Positions 26,455 through 36,448 of a DNA stretch of 64,000 bases are shown piece after piece. A program made the position numbers and the translations under genes. Source of the DNA: Rhodobacteraceae bacterium D3-12 (GTDB lineage: Bacteria > Pseudomonadota > Alphaproteobacteria > Rhodobacterales > Rhodobacteraceae). A model generated the notes under the pieces. The model had not been told where the DNA came from. It was given only the letters and a program-made list of their open reading frames with translations, and did no database searches. The stretch lies in the NCBI GenBank assembly GCA_025916135.1, contig CP104793.1:1178001-1242000 (forward strand), in the 5' to 3' direction. The first letter of the stretch is position 1; the number at the start of each line of letters is the position of its first letter.

Positions 26455-27406
26455 GTCTCGTTTGAGGGGAGAGGGCGACGCCGGCCTGTGCGCATCCGGT
26501 GGGTTCAATGCAGGCAGGGGATGGCGTTTTGCGAAAGATGCTTGGCCCTTCAACGCGATAGCTCCGGGCAATGTCGGGATGCATCGTTTCCGAATGGCCG
26601 ACATAGAGCATGCCCCCCGGCTGTAACCGTGCGTCAAAACGATGCCAAAGCCGCAATTGCGTGGCTGCATCAAAGTAAATCGTCACATTGCGGCACATGA
26701 TCACGTCGAACGGCCCGGCAAAGGGCCACTCGGCCTGAAGGTTGAGATGGCGAAACACCACAAGCTTGCGAGCCGCGCCGTGGACCCGTTTTCGCGCGGG
26801 CATGGTGGCGCTTTTGCCTGCGCCGCCCGGCGACCTGAAATCCGGCGATCTGAAATGCCGATGCAGATAGGCCGGGGGAATATCTCTCACCACATCCGCA
26901 TCATATTGGCCGAGCGTAGCCTGTCTAAGCACGTAGCGATTGATGTCGGTGGCCAGAATGCGGCAGTCAAGCTGCGCCGCCTCGGGGCAAACCTCCAACA
27001 CGCGAAAGGCAAGATCATAGGCTTCTTCGCCGCTGGAACATCCGGCCGACCAAAGTCGCACGCGCGCGCCGCGGCGCAAAGCTTGGCTCAAGGCGGGTAA
27101 AACGCTGTGCAACAGATGCTCGAACTGATGTGCTTCTCGATTGAACCGGGTCACGTTGGTGGTCAGGGCGTTGATAAAAACGTCGCGCTCCTGCTGTGCG
27201 CCGTCGCTTTGCAATCGTGCAAGAAACGCCCCCAAATCCTGTGCCCCCTGCGCCTTGAGCAATCGCGAAAGGCGGACCGAGGACATGGACCGTTTTGACG
27301 CCTTAAGGTCAATGCCGGTGAATTGGCGCAGCAAGTTTGAGACGCAAGCGAACTCCGCCTCCGTCATTAACCCGTCGTCCGGTGATATGCGGGCGGAAAC
27401 GCTCAT
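26438..27406 (-). CDS. cheR: Chemoreceptor methyltransferase CheR
   Basis: CheR methylates receptor glutamates with S-adenosylmethionine. The N-terminal helical domain (FACVSNLLRQFTGIDLKASK) precedes the SAM-binding domain with RLWSAGCSSGEEAYDLAF and IMCRNVTIYFD. Its 322 residues include a C-terminal tail of about 30 residues beyond the core. The ATG overlaps the cheW stop (ATGA). Its docking site is probably the CWDEF end of the operon's receptor. Confidence 0.94.
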   Translation of the reverse strand: MSVSARISPDDGLMTEAEFACVSNLLRQFTGIDLKASKRSMSSVRLSRLLKAQGAQDLGAFLARLQSDGAQQERDVFINALTTNVTRFNREAHQFEHLLHSVLPALSQALRRGARVRLWSAGCSSGEEAYDLAFRVLEVCPEAAQLDCRILATDINRYVLRQATLGQYDADVVRDIPPAYLHRHFRSPDFRSPGGAGKSATMPARKRVHGAARKLVVFRHLNLQAEWPFAGPFDVIMCRNVTIYFDAATQLRLWHRFDARLQPGGMLYVGHSETMHPDIARSYRVEGPSIFRKTPSPACIEPTGCAQAGVALSPQTRHDHEY

Positions 27407-27873
27407 GCGGCGGCAACAGCCTCCCGTGGCAGGATTTGATAAACGTCGATGGCGCGGACCAATTTATCTTCGATCGAATAAACCCCCTTGATAAACGCCT
27501 GCGTCAGGGCCGAGGCCACATCCGGCGTCGCCTGCATGTCGCTCTCGTTTACCGTGGCAATATCCGAAACATTTTCGACCAGAAAACCGACGGTCTGTTC
27601 GTGGATGCGCGCAATAATGATCACGTGACGCGGGCTGGGATCGGTGCGCCCAAGCCCAAGCCGCAAGGACAGATCCACAACCGGCAAAACCGTGCCCCGC
27701 AGGTTCATCATCCCGATCACATACTCCGGGGCATGCGGCAAAATCGTCGTTTTGGTCCAGCCGCGAATTTCCAGAACATGTTCAATTTCCATGCAAAACC
27801 GTTGCTCCCCAACACTGAAAGAAACGATTTCTCGCGTCGATGCCTGACTGCGGTCCTTTGGCGTATCATGCAT
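27403..27873 (-). CDS. cheW: Chemotaxis coupling protein CheW
   Basis: CheW links receptors to CheA. The 156-residue protein has the family core IVSFSVGEQRFCMEIEHVLEI, MNLRGTVLPVVDLSLRLGL and VGFLVENVSDI. I preferred ATG 27873 (MHDTPKDRSQ), which has AAGGAG about 10 nt upstream and overlaps the cheA stop by 8 bp; 27903 is the longer alternative. Confidence 0.92.
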   Translation of the reverse strand: MHDTPKDRSQASTREIVSFSVGEQRFCMEIEHVLEIRGWTKTTILPHAPEYVIGMMNLRGTVLPVVDLSLRLGLGRTDPSPRHVIIIARIHEQTVGFLVENVSDIATVNESDMQATPDVASALTQAFIKGVYSIEDKLVRAIDVYQILPREAVAAA

Positions 27874-30235
27874 TTTGACCGGCTCCTTCGCTGGCATTGG
27901 CACCGTGAATGGCGCTGTTGTCGGGGGTGGGTAGGGATGCGGTGATGGCAGCGGCGGACAACAGATCGTTTCCCATGCGTTGCAGGGGCGGGGCGATCAT
28001 TTGATCGGTATCAACAATCAACGCGATACTGCCATCGCCAAGGATCGTTGCCGCGGCGATGCCGGGGACCTGCCCGTAATTCTGTTCCAGCCCTTTAATG
28101 ACCACCTCGCGTTGATCCATGATCCGGTCCACGGCAAGGGCGGTCCGGCGCCCTGAGTCACTTTCGATCAACAACAGCGCGCAATCGCCGTAATCCTCTG
28201 GCGCGCGGCGGTAGCTGAGCGCCGCGCCGAGATCGATAATCGGGATCAGCTCACCATTCATCGACAAAACCAGATCACCGTCGCACAGATCGTGAATGCT
28301 GGCCTGACCCGGCTGCAGCGTCTCGCGCAGGGCCAGTGTCGGCACCACCAACGCCTCCCCCTCAACCATCACAACCATGCCTTCCAACACGGCCAGTGTC
28401 AGAGGTAGCGAAATGCTCAGCGTGGTGCCCTGACCGGGGGTGGATTGCAGGTTCACCCGCCCGCCAAGCGCCTGAATTTCGCTGCGCACAACATCCATGC
28501 CAACGCCGCGACCCGAGAGGTTCGACACCTCGGTCGCCGTTGAAAAACCTGGGCGAAACAACAGGTTGTCAATCTCTGCATCGCTCAGCTCGTCTTCTGG
28601 GCGGATCAATCCCTTGGCCTCGGCGGATTCACGCACCCGTGGCCGGTTGATACCGGCGCCATCGTCACTCAGCGTGATCACCACGCGCCCCGAGCGATGT
28701 GCCGCCTTCAAGGTGACATCACCGCGTTCCGGCTTGCCTGCCGCGCGTCGCATTTCGGGCGTCTCAAGCCCGTGGTCAATGGCATTGCGCACCATATGGG
28801 TGAGCGGTTCAACAAGGCGTTCGGTCACGGTCTTGTCGACCTCAACCGCGTCGCCGATCGTGACCAGCCGGGCCTGTTTTCCGGCCTCACGCGCGGTTTC
28901 GCGCAGGATCCGCGACATGCGCTGAAACAGGCTGCGCACGGGCTGGGCGCGAATGGCCATGACGCTTTCCTGTATGGCGCCGGAGAGCTGTTTGAGCTGG
29001 CCCAACGCCTCTTCGATGGCGCTCCCAGAGAATTGCGGCTGTGCAGTCACCGATTGGCGCAGCATTGCCTCGCCAATGACCAGCTCGCCAACAAGGTTAA
29101 TCAATCTGTCAACGCGTTGTAAATCCACGCGTATTGTGCTGCTTCGCGCTGCCTGTGGCTTTTGGTGCGAGGCGAGCTGGCGCGCGCCATCGGCTCCAGA
29201 ATCTGACGGACCCGACGCGGCCGCAGCAGGCGCTTCTTGTTGCGGTTCTGCGCCCAATGCGGGGGGCGATATTTGCGCCGATGCGGCCACTGGTTTAACC
29301 GCGTCCGTGCTGCCTTCCGGTGATTGCGACACCGATAAAAGCGGCGTCAGCTCCGCCAAATCAGACGGAGACGGCAAATCGGGCAGGGTGGGGAGTTGAG
29401 CCATCCCGGCGCCCCCGCCGTCGCGCGCAACAATGGACAGATCGCAATTGCCCTCAACAAACTCAAACACCTCGTGAATGGCCGCTTCGCGCAGCCCGTC
29501 GTTCAGATCAAGCGTCAGCGTCCAGCTCAACTGCGGATCGCGCCAGTCGTCTTCGCCCCATGGGTGCAGCAGCGTCAGGTCAGGCTCAACCACAAGCACC
29601 CCCAAACCCGACAGCGCCCGAAACAACAAAACCGGATCGTTTCCCGTCGCATAAGTGCTTTCGAACGCCCGAAATCTGATCACGAAACGCTTGCGCTCTC
29701 CGGTCAAGGTATTTCCGGCCAAAGCATCTCCGGCATCAGAAACCTCGGCGCAACCGTCCTCACATTCCAACGCCGGCAAATCCCCGCCCAGATCCAGCGT
29801 TAACGGGACAAACTCCGGCATGCGTTCTGCCGCCTCATCCGCTGCATCCCCGCCGTTCGCAGTCCGGCTCAGTTGTTTAAGATCGCTCAGCACCGATGCC
29901 CCGAACCCTTCGGCCGTCTGCGTCCCGTCCCGTGCCGCCTCCACAAGGTCACACAGATGATCTGCCGCTGAAAACAACAGCGTCACGACAGTCTCTTGCG
30001 CCGCCATTTTGCCCGACCGCATGTCATCGAGTGTGTTTTCCATCGCATGGGCAAAGCTGACCACCCCATCGAGACCAAACGCCCCGGCGCCGCCTTTGAT
30101 CGAATGCACCGACCGGAACATCGCATGGACGGTTTCGTCGTCGCCCGACCCGTTTTCAAGATCGTTCAACCCCGAAGTCAGCCCTTCAAGGAGATCGTCA
30201 CATTCCTGAAAAAAGGTGTCGAGCAGATCATTCAT
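27866..30235 (-). CDS. cheA: Chemotaxis histidine kinase CheA
   Basis: This 789-residue kinase has an N-terminal Hpt domain whose phosphorylated residue is His44 (FRSVHSIKGGAGAF). A middle region of about 220 residues precedes a Pro/Ala/Ser-rich linker. Then come the dimerisation helix (VDLQRVDRLINLVGELVIGEAML), the ATP-binding domain (MVRNAIDHGLETPE, DDGAGIN, GRGVGMDVV), and a C-terminal CheW-like domain. It receives input from receptors through CheW and phosphorylates the two CheY proteins encoded on either side. Confidence 0.95.
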   Translation of the reverse strand: MNDLLDTFFQECDDLLEGLTSGLNDLENGSGDDETVHAMFRSVHSIKGGAGAFGLDGVVSFAHAMENTLDDMRSGKMAAQETVVTLLFSAADHLCDLVEAARDGTQTAEGFGASVLSDLKQLSRTANGGDAADEAAERMPEFVPLTLDLGGDLPALECEDGCAEVSDAGDALAGNTLTGERKRFVIRFRAFESTYATGNDPVLLFRALSGLGVLVVEPDLTLLHPWGEDDWRDPQLSWTLTLDLNDGLREAAIHEVFEFVEGNCDLSIVARDGGGAGMAQLPTLPDLPSPSDLAELTPLLSVSQSPEGSTDAVKPVAASAQISPPALGAEPQQEAPAAAASGPSDSGADGARQLASHQKPQAARSSTIRVDLQRVDRLINLVGELVIGEAMLRQSVTAQPQFSGSAIEEALGQLKQLSGAIQESVMAIRAQPVRSLFQRMSRILRETAREAGKQARLVTIGDAVEVDKTVTERLVEPLTHMVRNAIDHGLETPEMRRAAGKPERGDVTLKAAHRSGRVVITLSDDGAGINRPRVRESAEAKGLIRPEDELSDAEIDNLLFRPGFSTATEVSNLSGRGVGMDVVRSEIQALGGRVNLQSTPGQGTTLSISLPLTLAVLEGMVVMVEGEALVVPTLALRETLQPGQASIHDLCDGDLVLSMNGELIPIIDLGAALSYRRAPEDYGDCALLLIESDSGRRTALAVDRIMDQREVVIKGLEQNYGQVPGIAAATILGDGSIALIVDTDQMIAPPLQRMGNDLLSAAAITASLPTPDNSAIHGANASEGAGQNA

Positions 30236-30278
30236 AGGGCAACCTCAAAAAATTGAACCTCGGGGCAAGGGCGCGTCA

Positions 30279-30641
30279 TCACACCAGCCGGTTGATCACC
30301 GTGATCAGCTTTTCTTCGTCAAAAGGCTTTACGATCCAACCGGTTGCCCCCGCCTCGCGGGCGCGTTGTTTGAGCCGATCTCCACTTTCCGTGGTGAGCA
30401 CAAGAATAGGCACCGAGCGCAAGGCGCTTTCGCGGCGCACCCCTTCGATAAACCCCAACCCGTCAAGGCGCGGCATGTTGATATCAGTGATGACAAGATC
30501 GGGCCGGCGGGCATGGATTTTGTCCAGCCCATCCACCCCGTCTTCGGCGAGGTCCACATCAAAGCCGGCATCGCCCAAGGCGCTGGCCAGCATGGCGCGC
30601 ATGGTGCGCGAATCGTCAACGGCCAGAATACGTGTGCTCAT
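30279..30641 (-). CDS. cheY: CheY-type response regulator (first copy)
   Basis: This 120-residue receiver has the acidic pair in ILAVDDSRTMRAML, the phosphorylated Asp in LVITDINMPRLDG, Thr in LVLTTESGD and Lys in GWIVKPFDEEKL. The TDINMP type is common in CheY proteins that act near CheA as a phosphate sink or in motor control. Its start overlaps the stop of the STAS gene. Confidence 0.92.
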   Translation of the reverse strand: MSTRILAVDDSRTMRAMLASALGDAGFDVDLAEDGVDGLDKIHARRPDLVITDINMPRLDGLGFIEGVRRESALRSVPILVLTTESGDRLKQRAREAGATGWIVKPFDEEKLITVINRLV

Positions 30642-31036
30642 GCGCTGGCCCCGGTTGCACTTTCCCCGGTCTCGAACTGCGCCCGCGTCAGCCCGAGCAT
30701 GGCAATCCCGGCGTCAAAGGCCTCGGATGTCTGGCCAAGACCAAAACCGCGCCCCTCCGCTTGCCAGCGCAGCCGTGCGCGCAGCAAAAGTTCAACCGGC
30801 ATTGTCCCAAGCCTGCTCACATCCTGCGCAGCAATCTGCACCGCCTGACCGCGCGCCGCGTCAAGCGCCTCGGCCAAATGTTCACATGCGGCGTAATCAA
30901 GCCGCGCAGGAAGCTTGATCAGATGAACGCCCTCGGAGAGGGGCTCTCGAAGCGCCTCCTGAGAAGCCTCATGCGCGCTCACAATGGGAATGGGGTCTGG
31001 CGATGGTGCCGTCATCAATTTCGCGTCCGCTGTCAT
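30638..31036 (-). CDS. STAS-domain protein heading the che operon
   Basis: This 132-residue protein resembles a STAS (anti-sigma-factor-antagonist) fold: HLIKLPARLDYAACEHLAEAL, then GQAVQIAAQDVSRLGTMPVELLLRARLRWQAEG. The usual phosphorylatable Ser appears replaced: the region reads DVSRLGTMPVE, with Ser before Arg. STAS genes in front of cheY-cheA are common in alphaproteobacteria, but their role is not settled. It is the first gene of the operon. Confidence 0.72.
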   Translation of the reverse strand: MTADAKLMTAPSPDPIPIVSAHEASQEALREPLSEGVHLIKLPARLDYAACEHLAEALDAARGQAVQIAAQDVSRLGTMPVELLLRARLRWQAEGRGFGLGQTSEAFDAGIAMLGLTRAQFETGESATGASA

Positions 31037-31099
31037 GCATAGGGTCTGATGACGCGATGCTAGTGCTTTCGCCTTAATAACAGGTTACGCAACCCCCAT

Positions 31100-31135
31100 T
31101 GCCGCGCCGGAACAGGCAAAGCGTCCGGCGCGGCA
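31100..31135. terminator. Strong hairpin at the end of the hut operon
   Basis: Perfect 12-bp arms (31100-31111 and 31124-31135) with a 12-nt loop lie 30 bp past the hutU stop. The T-run (TTTTT) is on the plus-strand side, so its orientation for the leftward hut transcript is not the usual one. Confidence 0.6.
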
Positions 31136-31164
31136 TGGTTTTTCGTCAGCTAGCGGGTGCCGGA

Positions 31165-32834
31165 CTAAAGGATGCCGGGCAGATCGAGCCCCTGTTCGCG
31201 GCCACAATCCAGCGCCTCGTCATAGCCCGCATCGGCGTGCCGCCAAACGCCGCTCGCCGGATCGTTCCACAGCACCCGCTCCAAACGCCGTGCCGCGTCT
31301 TCGGTGCCATCGGCACAGATCACCATGCCGGAGTGTTGCGAGAACCCCATGCCGACCCCGCCACCGTGGTGCAGGCTCACCCATGTCGCCCCCGACGCCG
31401 TGTTGATCAGCGCATTCAGCAATGGCCAGTCGCTCACCGCGTCCGAGCCGTCTTTCATCGCCTCCGTTTCGCGGTTGGGCGAGGCGACAGAGCCTGAATC
31501 CAGATGGTCGCGTCCGATCACAACCGGCGCTTTCAACTCGCCACTCGCCACCATCTCGTTGAACTTCAACCCGGCGCGGTGCCGGTCGCCCAAGCCGATC
31601 CAGCAAATCCGTGCTGGCAAGCCCTGAAACGCGATCCGCTCGCGCGCCATATCCAACCAGCGGTGCAGATGCTCGTTTTCGGGAAACAGCTCCTTCATCG
31701 CTTGATCGGTCTTGTAAATATCCTCTGGGTCGCCGGACAAAGCACACCAGCGGAACGGCCCAACCCCGCGACAAAACAGCGGCCGGATATACGCCGGCAC
31801 AAAACCGGGGAATGCGAAGGCATTCTCAAGCCCTTCTTCAAGAGCCACCTGCCTGATATTATTGCCATAATCGAGCGTCGGCACGCCTGCATTCCAGAAA
31901 TCGACCATCGCGGCCACATGGGTCTTCATCGACGCCCGCGCGGCCCGTTCTACGGCCTTCGGATCGCTCTCTTGTTTGGCGCGCCATTCCGCCACGCTCC
32001 ACCCCTGCGGCAGATAGCCATGCAACGGGTCATGGGCCGAGGTTTGATCGGTGACCATATCGGGGCGCGCACCTCGCTTCATCAGCTCGGGGAACACATC
32101 CGCCGCATTGCCGATCAGCCCCACGGATTTCGCCTCTCCCGCCTTGGTCCAGCGCGCGATCATCTCCAGCGCCTCGTCCAGCGAATGCGCGATCTCATCC
32201 AGATAGCGGGTGCGCTTGCGGAACTCGGCGCGAGTCTCGTCGCATTCCACAGCCAGACAACAGGCCCCGGCCATCACGGCGGCCAATGGCTGCGCCCCGC
32301 CCATCCCGCCAAGGCCCGCAGTCAAGATCCATTTGCCTGTGAGATCACCACCATAATGCTGCCGCCCGGCCTCGGCAAAGGTCTCATAAGTGCCCTGCAC
32401 AATCCCCTGCGTGCCGATGTAAATCCACGACCCGGCGGTCATCTGGCCATACATCGCCAGCCCCTTTTTATCGAGCTCGTTAAAATGCTCCCAAGTGGCC
32501 CAATGCGGCACGAGGTTCGAGTTGGCGATCAACACCCGCGGCGCGTCCTTGTGGGTGCGCACCACGGCCACGGGTTTGCCCGATTGCACGATCATCGTCT
32601 CGTCATCGTCCAACCGTTTAAGCGTGGCGACCATCAGATCGAAATCTTTCCACGTTCGCGCGGCCCGGCCAATGCCGCCATAGACCACCAATTCATGCGG
32701 GTTTTCGGCCACATCGGGGTGCAGGTTGTTCATCAACATCCGCATCGGTGCTTCGGTCATCCAGCTTTTGGTGCTGATCTCCGGCCCGGTGGGGGAAAGA
32801 TGTCGCGGGAATTGTGGCGTGGATCTGTGGTCAT
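31165..32834 (-). CDS. hutU: Urocanate hydratase, frameshifted near its start
   Basis: HutU converts urocanate to imidazolonepropionate using tightly bound NAD. The main frame has [38 protein letters not shown] and [17 protein letters not shown]. The expected N-terminus ([15 protein letters not shown]) is in another frame, joined if one base is added in the run at 32791-32795. This gives 556 residues, the normal length, with a GGAGG site before ATG 32834. It lies last in the leftward hutIHGU order. Confidence 0.95.
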
Positions 32835-32835
32835 G

Positions 32836-33662
32836 TCATGCCTCCTTAAGCGTGGCCGCAAGCCGGGCCAATGTGTCGAGAATTGTCTTGAGATAGGGGC
32901 GCAGGCGCTCTGCCTTATCGGCGTCATAGCCCCAGCCCTCGAATTCATTGTCCAGATGGGTGGATTGCGCCAATTCCATCTGGATCGCGTGGATGCCTTC
33001 ACCGGGCTGCCCGTAATGCCGCGTGGTCCAACCGCCCTTGAAGCGCCCGTTGAGGATCGAGCTGTACCCCTTTGCTCCATCGCATATTTCCGCCACAGCG
33101 CTTTCAATCTGCGGCGCGCAGCTCGCCCCTGAATTGGTGCCGACATTAAAATCCGGCAAAATGCCCTCGAACAGATGCGGAATGCGCGAGCGGATCGAAT
33201 GGCAATCATAAAGGATCGCCACCCCATGCCGCGCCTTGACGCGTGCAAGCTCGGCCTCAAGTGCCGCGTGATAGGCCGCGTGAAAGATCTGCCGCCGCCG
33301 CTCAACTTCGGCGGCATCGGGGGCTGATCCCAGATCGGGGCGCCGTCAAAATCGGTTAGCGGCACAAGCTCGGTGGTGTTCTGCCCCGGATAAAGCGAGG
33401 CCCCATCCGGTGCGCGGTTGGCATCCACCACATAGCGGTGGAAATTCGCCCGCACCGTTGTCGCGCCGGGCAGCAACCCGTCATAAAGCCGGTCCACATG
33501 CCAATCCGTATCGGGCAGGGCATGCCCGCGCGCGTTCTTCGCCCCGGCCACATCCGCGGGCACCCACGTCCCGCAATGGGGCAGGCCAAGCACAACCGGG
33601 CTGTCGCCCTGATGCACGCTCACCGGTTCCATGTCTTCGGGGGTAAAACGTGCCGGACTCAT
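32836..33662 (-). CDS. hutG: N-formylglutamate deformylase, frameshifted
   Basis: HutG releases formate from N-formyl-glutamate, the last step after HutF. The first part ([53 protein letters not shown]) ends at DQPP. The second part ([20 protein letters not shown], then [27 protein letters not shown]) is in another frame. Adding one base at the run 33319-33323 restores about 275 residues. It starts in the overlap with hutH (4 bp). Confidence 0.92.
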
Positions 33663-35182
33663 GCGCCCAACTCCGGCAAATCCAGCCCTTGGGTCAAACC
33701 ACCTCCGGCCACCAACCCTGCCGCCGATTCAATATCAGGGGCAAGGTAGCGGTCCTCGACAATCGCTGGCACCTCGGCTCTGAGCCGCGCCATCACGCCC
33801 CGCAACGCCGCGCTGGTGCGCAAGGGCGCGCGGAACTCGACGCCTTGCGCCGCACAAAGCGCCTCAACTCCGATGATCCGCGCAAGGTTCGCGTTCATCC
33901 GGTGAAGCCTACGCGCCGCATGGGCGGCCATGCTCACATGGTCCTCTTGGTTGGCTGATGTCGGGGTGGAATCCGTCGTGCAAGGGTTTGCCAAGTGCTT
34001 GTTTTCGCTCATCAACGCCGCCGTTGTCACCTCGGCAATCATCAGCCCGGAATTCAACCCCGGCTCCGGCGTCAGAAACGGCGGCAGATCAAAGCTCAGC
34101 GTCGGATCAACCATCAGGGCCACGCGCCGCTGCGCAATCGCGCCAATCTCGGCCAGCGCCAGCGCGATCTGATCGGCGGCAAAGCCCACCGGCTCGGCAT
34201 GGAAATTCCCGCCCGATACGATCCGCCCTTCCTCGGCCAGAACCAGCGGGTTGTCCGTCACGGCATTGGCCTCAATCTCAAGCGTGCGCCCGGCAAAGCG
34301 CAACAAATCCAGCGCCGCGCCGGTCACCTGCGGCTGACAGCGGATGCAATAGGGGCCCTGCACGCGGGTGTCCCCCTCGCGGTGGCTCTCGCGGATCTCG
34401 CTGCCCTCCATCATGGCGCGCATCGCTGCGGCCACCTCGATCTGCCCCGGCTGGCCGCGCAGGGTGTGGATTTCCGCCACCAAAGGTGCGGTTGAGCCCA
34501 TAATCGCATCGGTCGAGAGCGCCGAGACAACAATCGCCGCCCGCATATTGGCCCAAGCCCGGAACAACCCGGCCAAGGCGCAAGCGGTCGAAAACTGCGT
34601 CCCGTTGATCAGCGCGAGACCTTCCTTCGGCCCCAGCGTGATCGCCTCCAACCCGGCCTTCGCCAGCGCCGCGCCGCCGCCCATCACCACGCCGTCAAAC
34701 CGCGCTTCTCCTTCACCGATCATCACCGCCGCCATATGCGCCAGCGGCGCCAGATCGCCCGACGCCCCGACCGAGCCTTGATCCGGAATCACCGGCACCA
34801 CGCCGCGTTCCAGCATCGCCTCGATCAAGCGCACCGTGCCCGGCGCAACCCCCGACGCCCCGCGCCCAAGCGACAGCAGCTTCAGCACCATCATCAACCG
34901 CGTTGTCGCCCCGTCCAACGCCGCCCCCACGCCGCAACAATGCGACAGGATCAGGTTGCGCTGAAGGGTTGCCACATCCTCGGCCGCGATCTTGATCGAG
35001 GCCAGCTTGCCGAACCCGGTGTTCACCCCGTAAACCGGCTCCGCGCCGCGTGCCGCTTCGGCCACCATCGCATGCGAGGCCGCAATCGCCGCCTCTGCCT
35101 CCGGGTCCAAACGAACCGCGCATTCACTGCGCCAGATGTGTTCCAACTCGGCCAAACGCGCCGCATTCGGTGTCAGGATCAT
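33659..35182 (-). CDS. hutH: Histidine ammonia-lyase
   Basis: HutH eliminates ammonia from histidine to give urocanate. The triad Ala140-Ser141-Gly142 in [12 protein letters not shown] self-cyclises to the MIO electrophile. Other landmarks are [12 protein letters not shown] and [11 protein letters not shown]. The 507-residue length is typical. Start and stop overlap hutI and hutG by 4 bp each, so the operon is tightly coupled. Confidence 0.97.
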   Translation of the reverse strand: MILTPNAARLAELEHIWRSECAVRLDPEAEAAIAASHAMVAEAARGAEPVYGVNTGFGKLASIKIAAEDVATLQRNLILSHCCGVGAALDGATTRLMMVLKLLSLGRGASGVAPGTVRLIEAMLERGVVPVIPDQGSVGASGDLAPLAHMAAVMIGEGEARFDGVVMGGGAALAKAGLEAITLGPKEGLALINGTQFSTACALAGLFRAWANMRAAIVVSALSTDAIMGSTAPLVAEIHTLRGQPGQIEVAAAMRAMMEGSEIRESHREGDTRVQGPYCIRCQPQVTGAALDLLRFAGRTLEIEANAVTDNPLVLAEEGRIVSGGNFHAEPVGFAADQIALALAEIGAIAQRRVALMVDPTLSFDLPPFLTPEPGLNSGLMIAEVTTAALMSENKHLANPCTTDSTPTSANQEDHVSMAAHAARRLHRMNANLARIIGVEALCAAQGVEFRAPLRTSAALRGVMARLRAEVPAIVEDRYLAPDIESAAGLVAGGGLTQGLDLPELGA

Positions 35183-36378
35183 GCGTCGAACTCCCCGTTA
35201 TAAACGCGTGAAAACAGTGGGTTAAACCCTATGCGATAGGCGAGCTCAGCCGGATGTGCCACATCCCAAACCGCCAGATCGGCGCGCTTGCCCGCGGCGA
35301 TCACCCCGCAATCGTCCCGGCCCAAGGCCGCCGCCGCATGCACCGTCACCCCGCGCAACGCCTCCTCCGGCGTCAGGCGAAACAAGGTGCAGCCCATGTT
35401 CAGCGCAAGCAGCGGCGAAAACATCGGTGACGAGCCGGGGTTGCCATCCGTCGCCAGCGCCATCTTCACCCCTGCCGCACGGAACGCCGCCACCGGCGGG
35501 GCCTGCTCCTCATGTAGCGTGTAAAACGCGCCAGGCAGCAACACCGCCACCGTCCCGGCGCGGGCCAGCGCCTCTGCATCCGCCGCATCGGCATATTCCA
35601 CATGATCGGCGGACAGGGCGCCATAGGCCGCCGCCAGCTTGGTTCCGCCAATATTCGACAATTGCTCGGCATGAAGCTTCACCGGCAGGCCCAACGCCTT
35701 GGCCGCCTCAAACACCCGCGTGATTTGGGCGGTGTCAAAGGCGATCCCCTCGCAAAACCCGTCGACCGCATCAACCAGCCCCTCGGCGTGGGCCGCGCGC
35801 AATGTCGGAATGCAGACCTCATCAATATAGGCATCCGGGCGCGTGGCAAACTCCGGCGGCACCGCATGTGCCCCAAGGAAGGTGGTCACAATCCGCACGG
35901 GGCGCATCTCGCCCAACCGCCGCGCCGCGCGCAGCATCCGCAACTCGGTCTCCTGATCCAAGCCATAGCCGGATTTCACCTCGATCAATGCCACCCCTTC
36001 GGCGATCATCGCGTCCAGCCGGGGCAGGGCGCTGGCGATCAACTCCGCCTCGCTCGCCGCCCGCGTCGCCTTGACGGTCGAGATTATGCCACCCCCGGCG
36101 CGCGCCACCTCTTCATAGCTCGCCCCCTCAAGGCGCATCTCGAACTCGCGTGCGCGGTCGCCGCCGAAGACGATATGCGTGTGGCAATCAATCAACGCAG
36201 GCGTAATCAACCGCCCGCCCATGTCGCGCCGCTCCAGATCGCCAAACGCCTCGGGCAGGTCACGCTCTGCCCCGACCCAGTCAATTTCCCCCCCGCGCAG
36301 CACCACGGCTCCGTCCTCGATCAACCCATAAGCGGAACCCTCGGTCATCGTGGCGAGGGTGCAATTTCTCAACAACAT
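35179..36378 (-). CDS. hutI: Imidazolonepropionase
   Basis: This amidohydrolase opens the imidazolone ring to formiminoglutamate. The metal-binding H-x-H is in [17 protein letters not shown], further ligands lie in VKLHAEQLS and SADHVEYA, and the final Asp is in [12 protein letters not shown]. It is 399 residues. It is the first gene of the leftward hut operon and divergent from hutF. Confidence 0.96.
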   Translation of the reverse strand: MLLRNCTLATMTEGSAYGLIEDGAVVLRGGEIDWVGAERDLPEAFGDLERRDMGGRLITPALIDCHTHIVFGGDRAREFEMRLEGASYEEVARAGGGIISTVKATRAASEAELIASALPRLDAMIAEGVALIEVKSGYGLDQETELRMLRAARRLGEMRPVRIVTTFLGAHAVPPEFATRPDAYIDEVCIPTLRAAHAEGLVDAVDGFCEGIAFDTAQITRVFEAAKALGLPVKLHAEQLSNIGGTKLAAAYGALSADHVEYADAADAEALARAGTVAVLLPGAFYTLHEEQAPPVAAFRAAGVKMALATDGNPGSSPMFSPLLALNMGCTLFRLTPEEALRGVTVHAAAALGRDDCGVIAAGKRADLAVWDVAHPAELAYRIGFNPLFSRVYNGEFDA

Positions 36379-36412
36379 GTGATTCTGCCTTGTTTAGACG
36401 CGACGTATTGCT

Positions 36413-36430
36413 ATTATGTATGCACTTAAT
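36413..36430. promoter_or_regulatory. Candidate HutC operator between hutI and hutF
   Basis: The imperfect palindrome ATTAtGTatgcACtTAAT lies in the 70-bp hutI-hutF divergent spacer. Its centre GT-A-TG-C-AC is one base away from the GTnTAnAC core known for HutC-type GntR repressors. The site would overlap both promoters. Confidence 0.4.
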
Positions 36431-36448
36431 GCGGAGTCAAGAAACCAA

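Noticed and set aside
31504-33132. 542-codon open frame on the plus strand opposite hutU
   Set aside because: It is a shadow of hutU, with no recognisable domain and an amino acid composition typical of antisense frames (rich in His, Arg, Gly).
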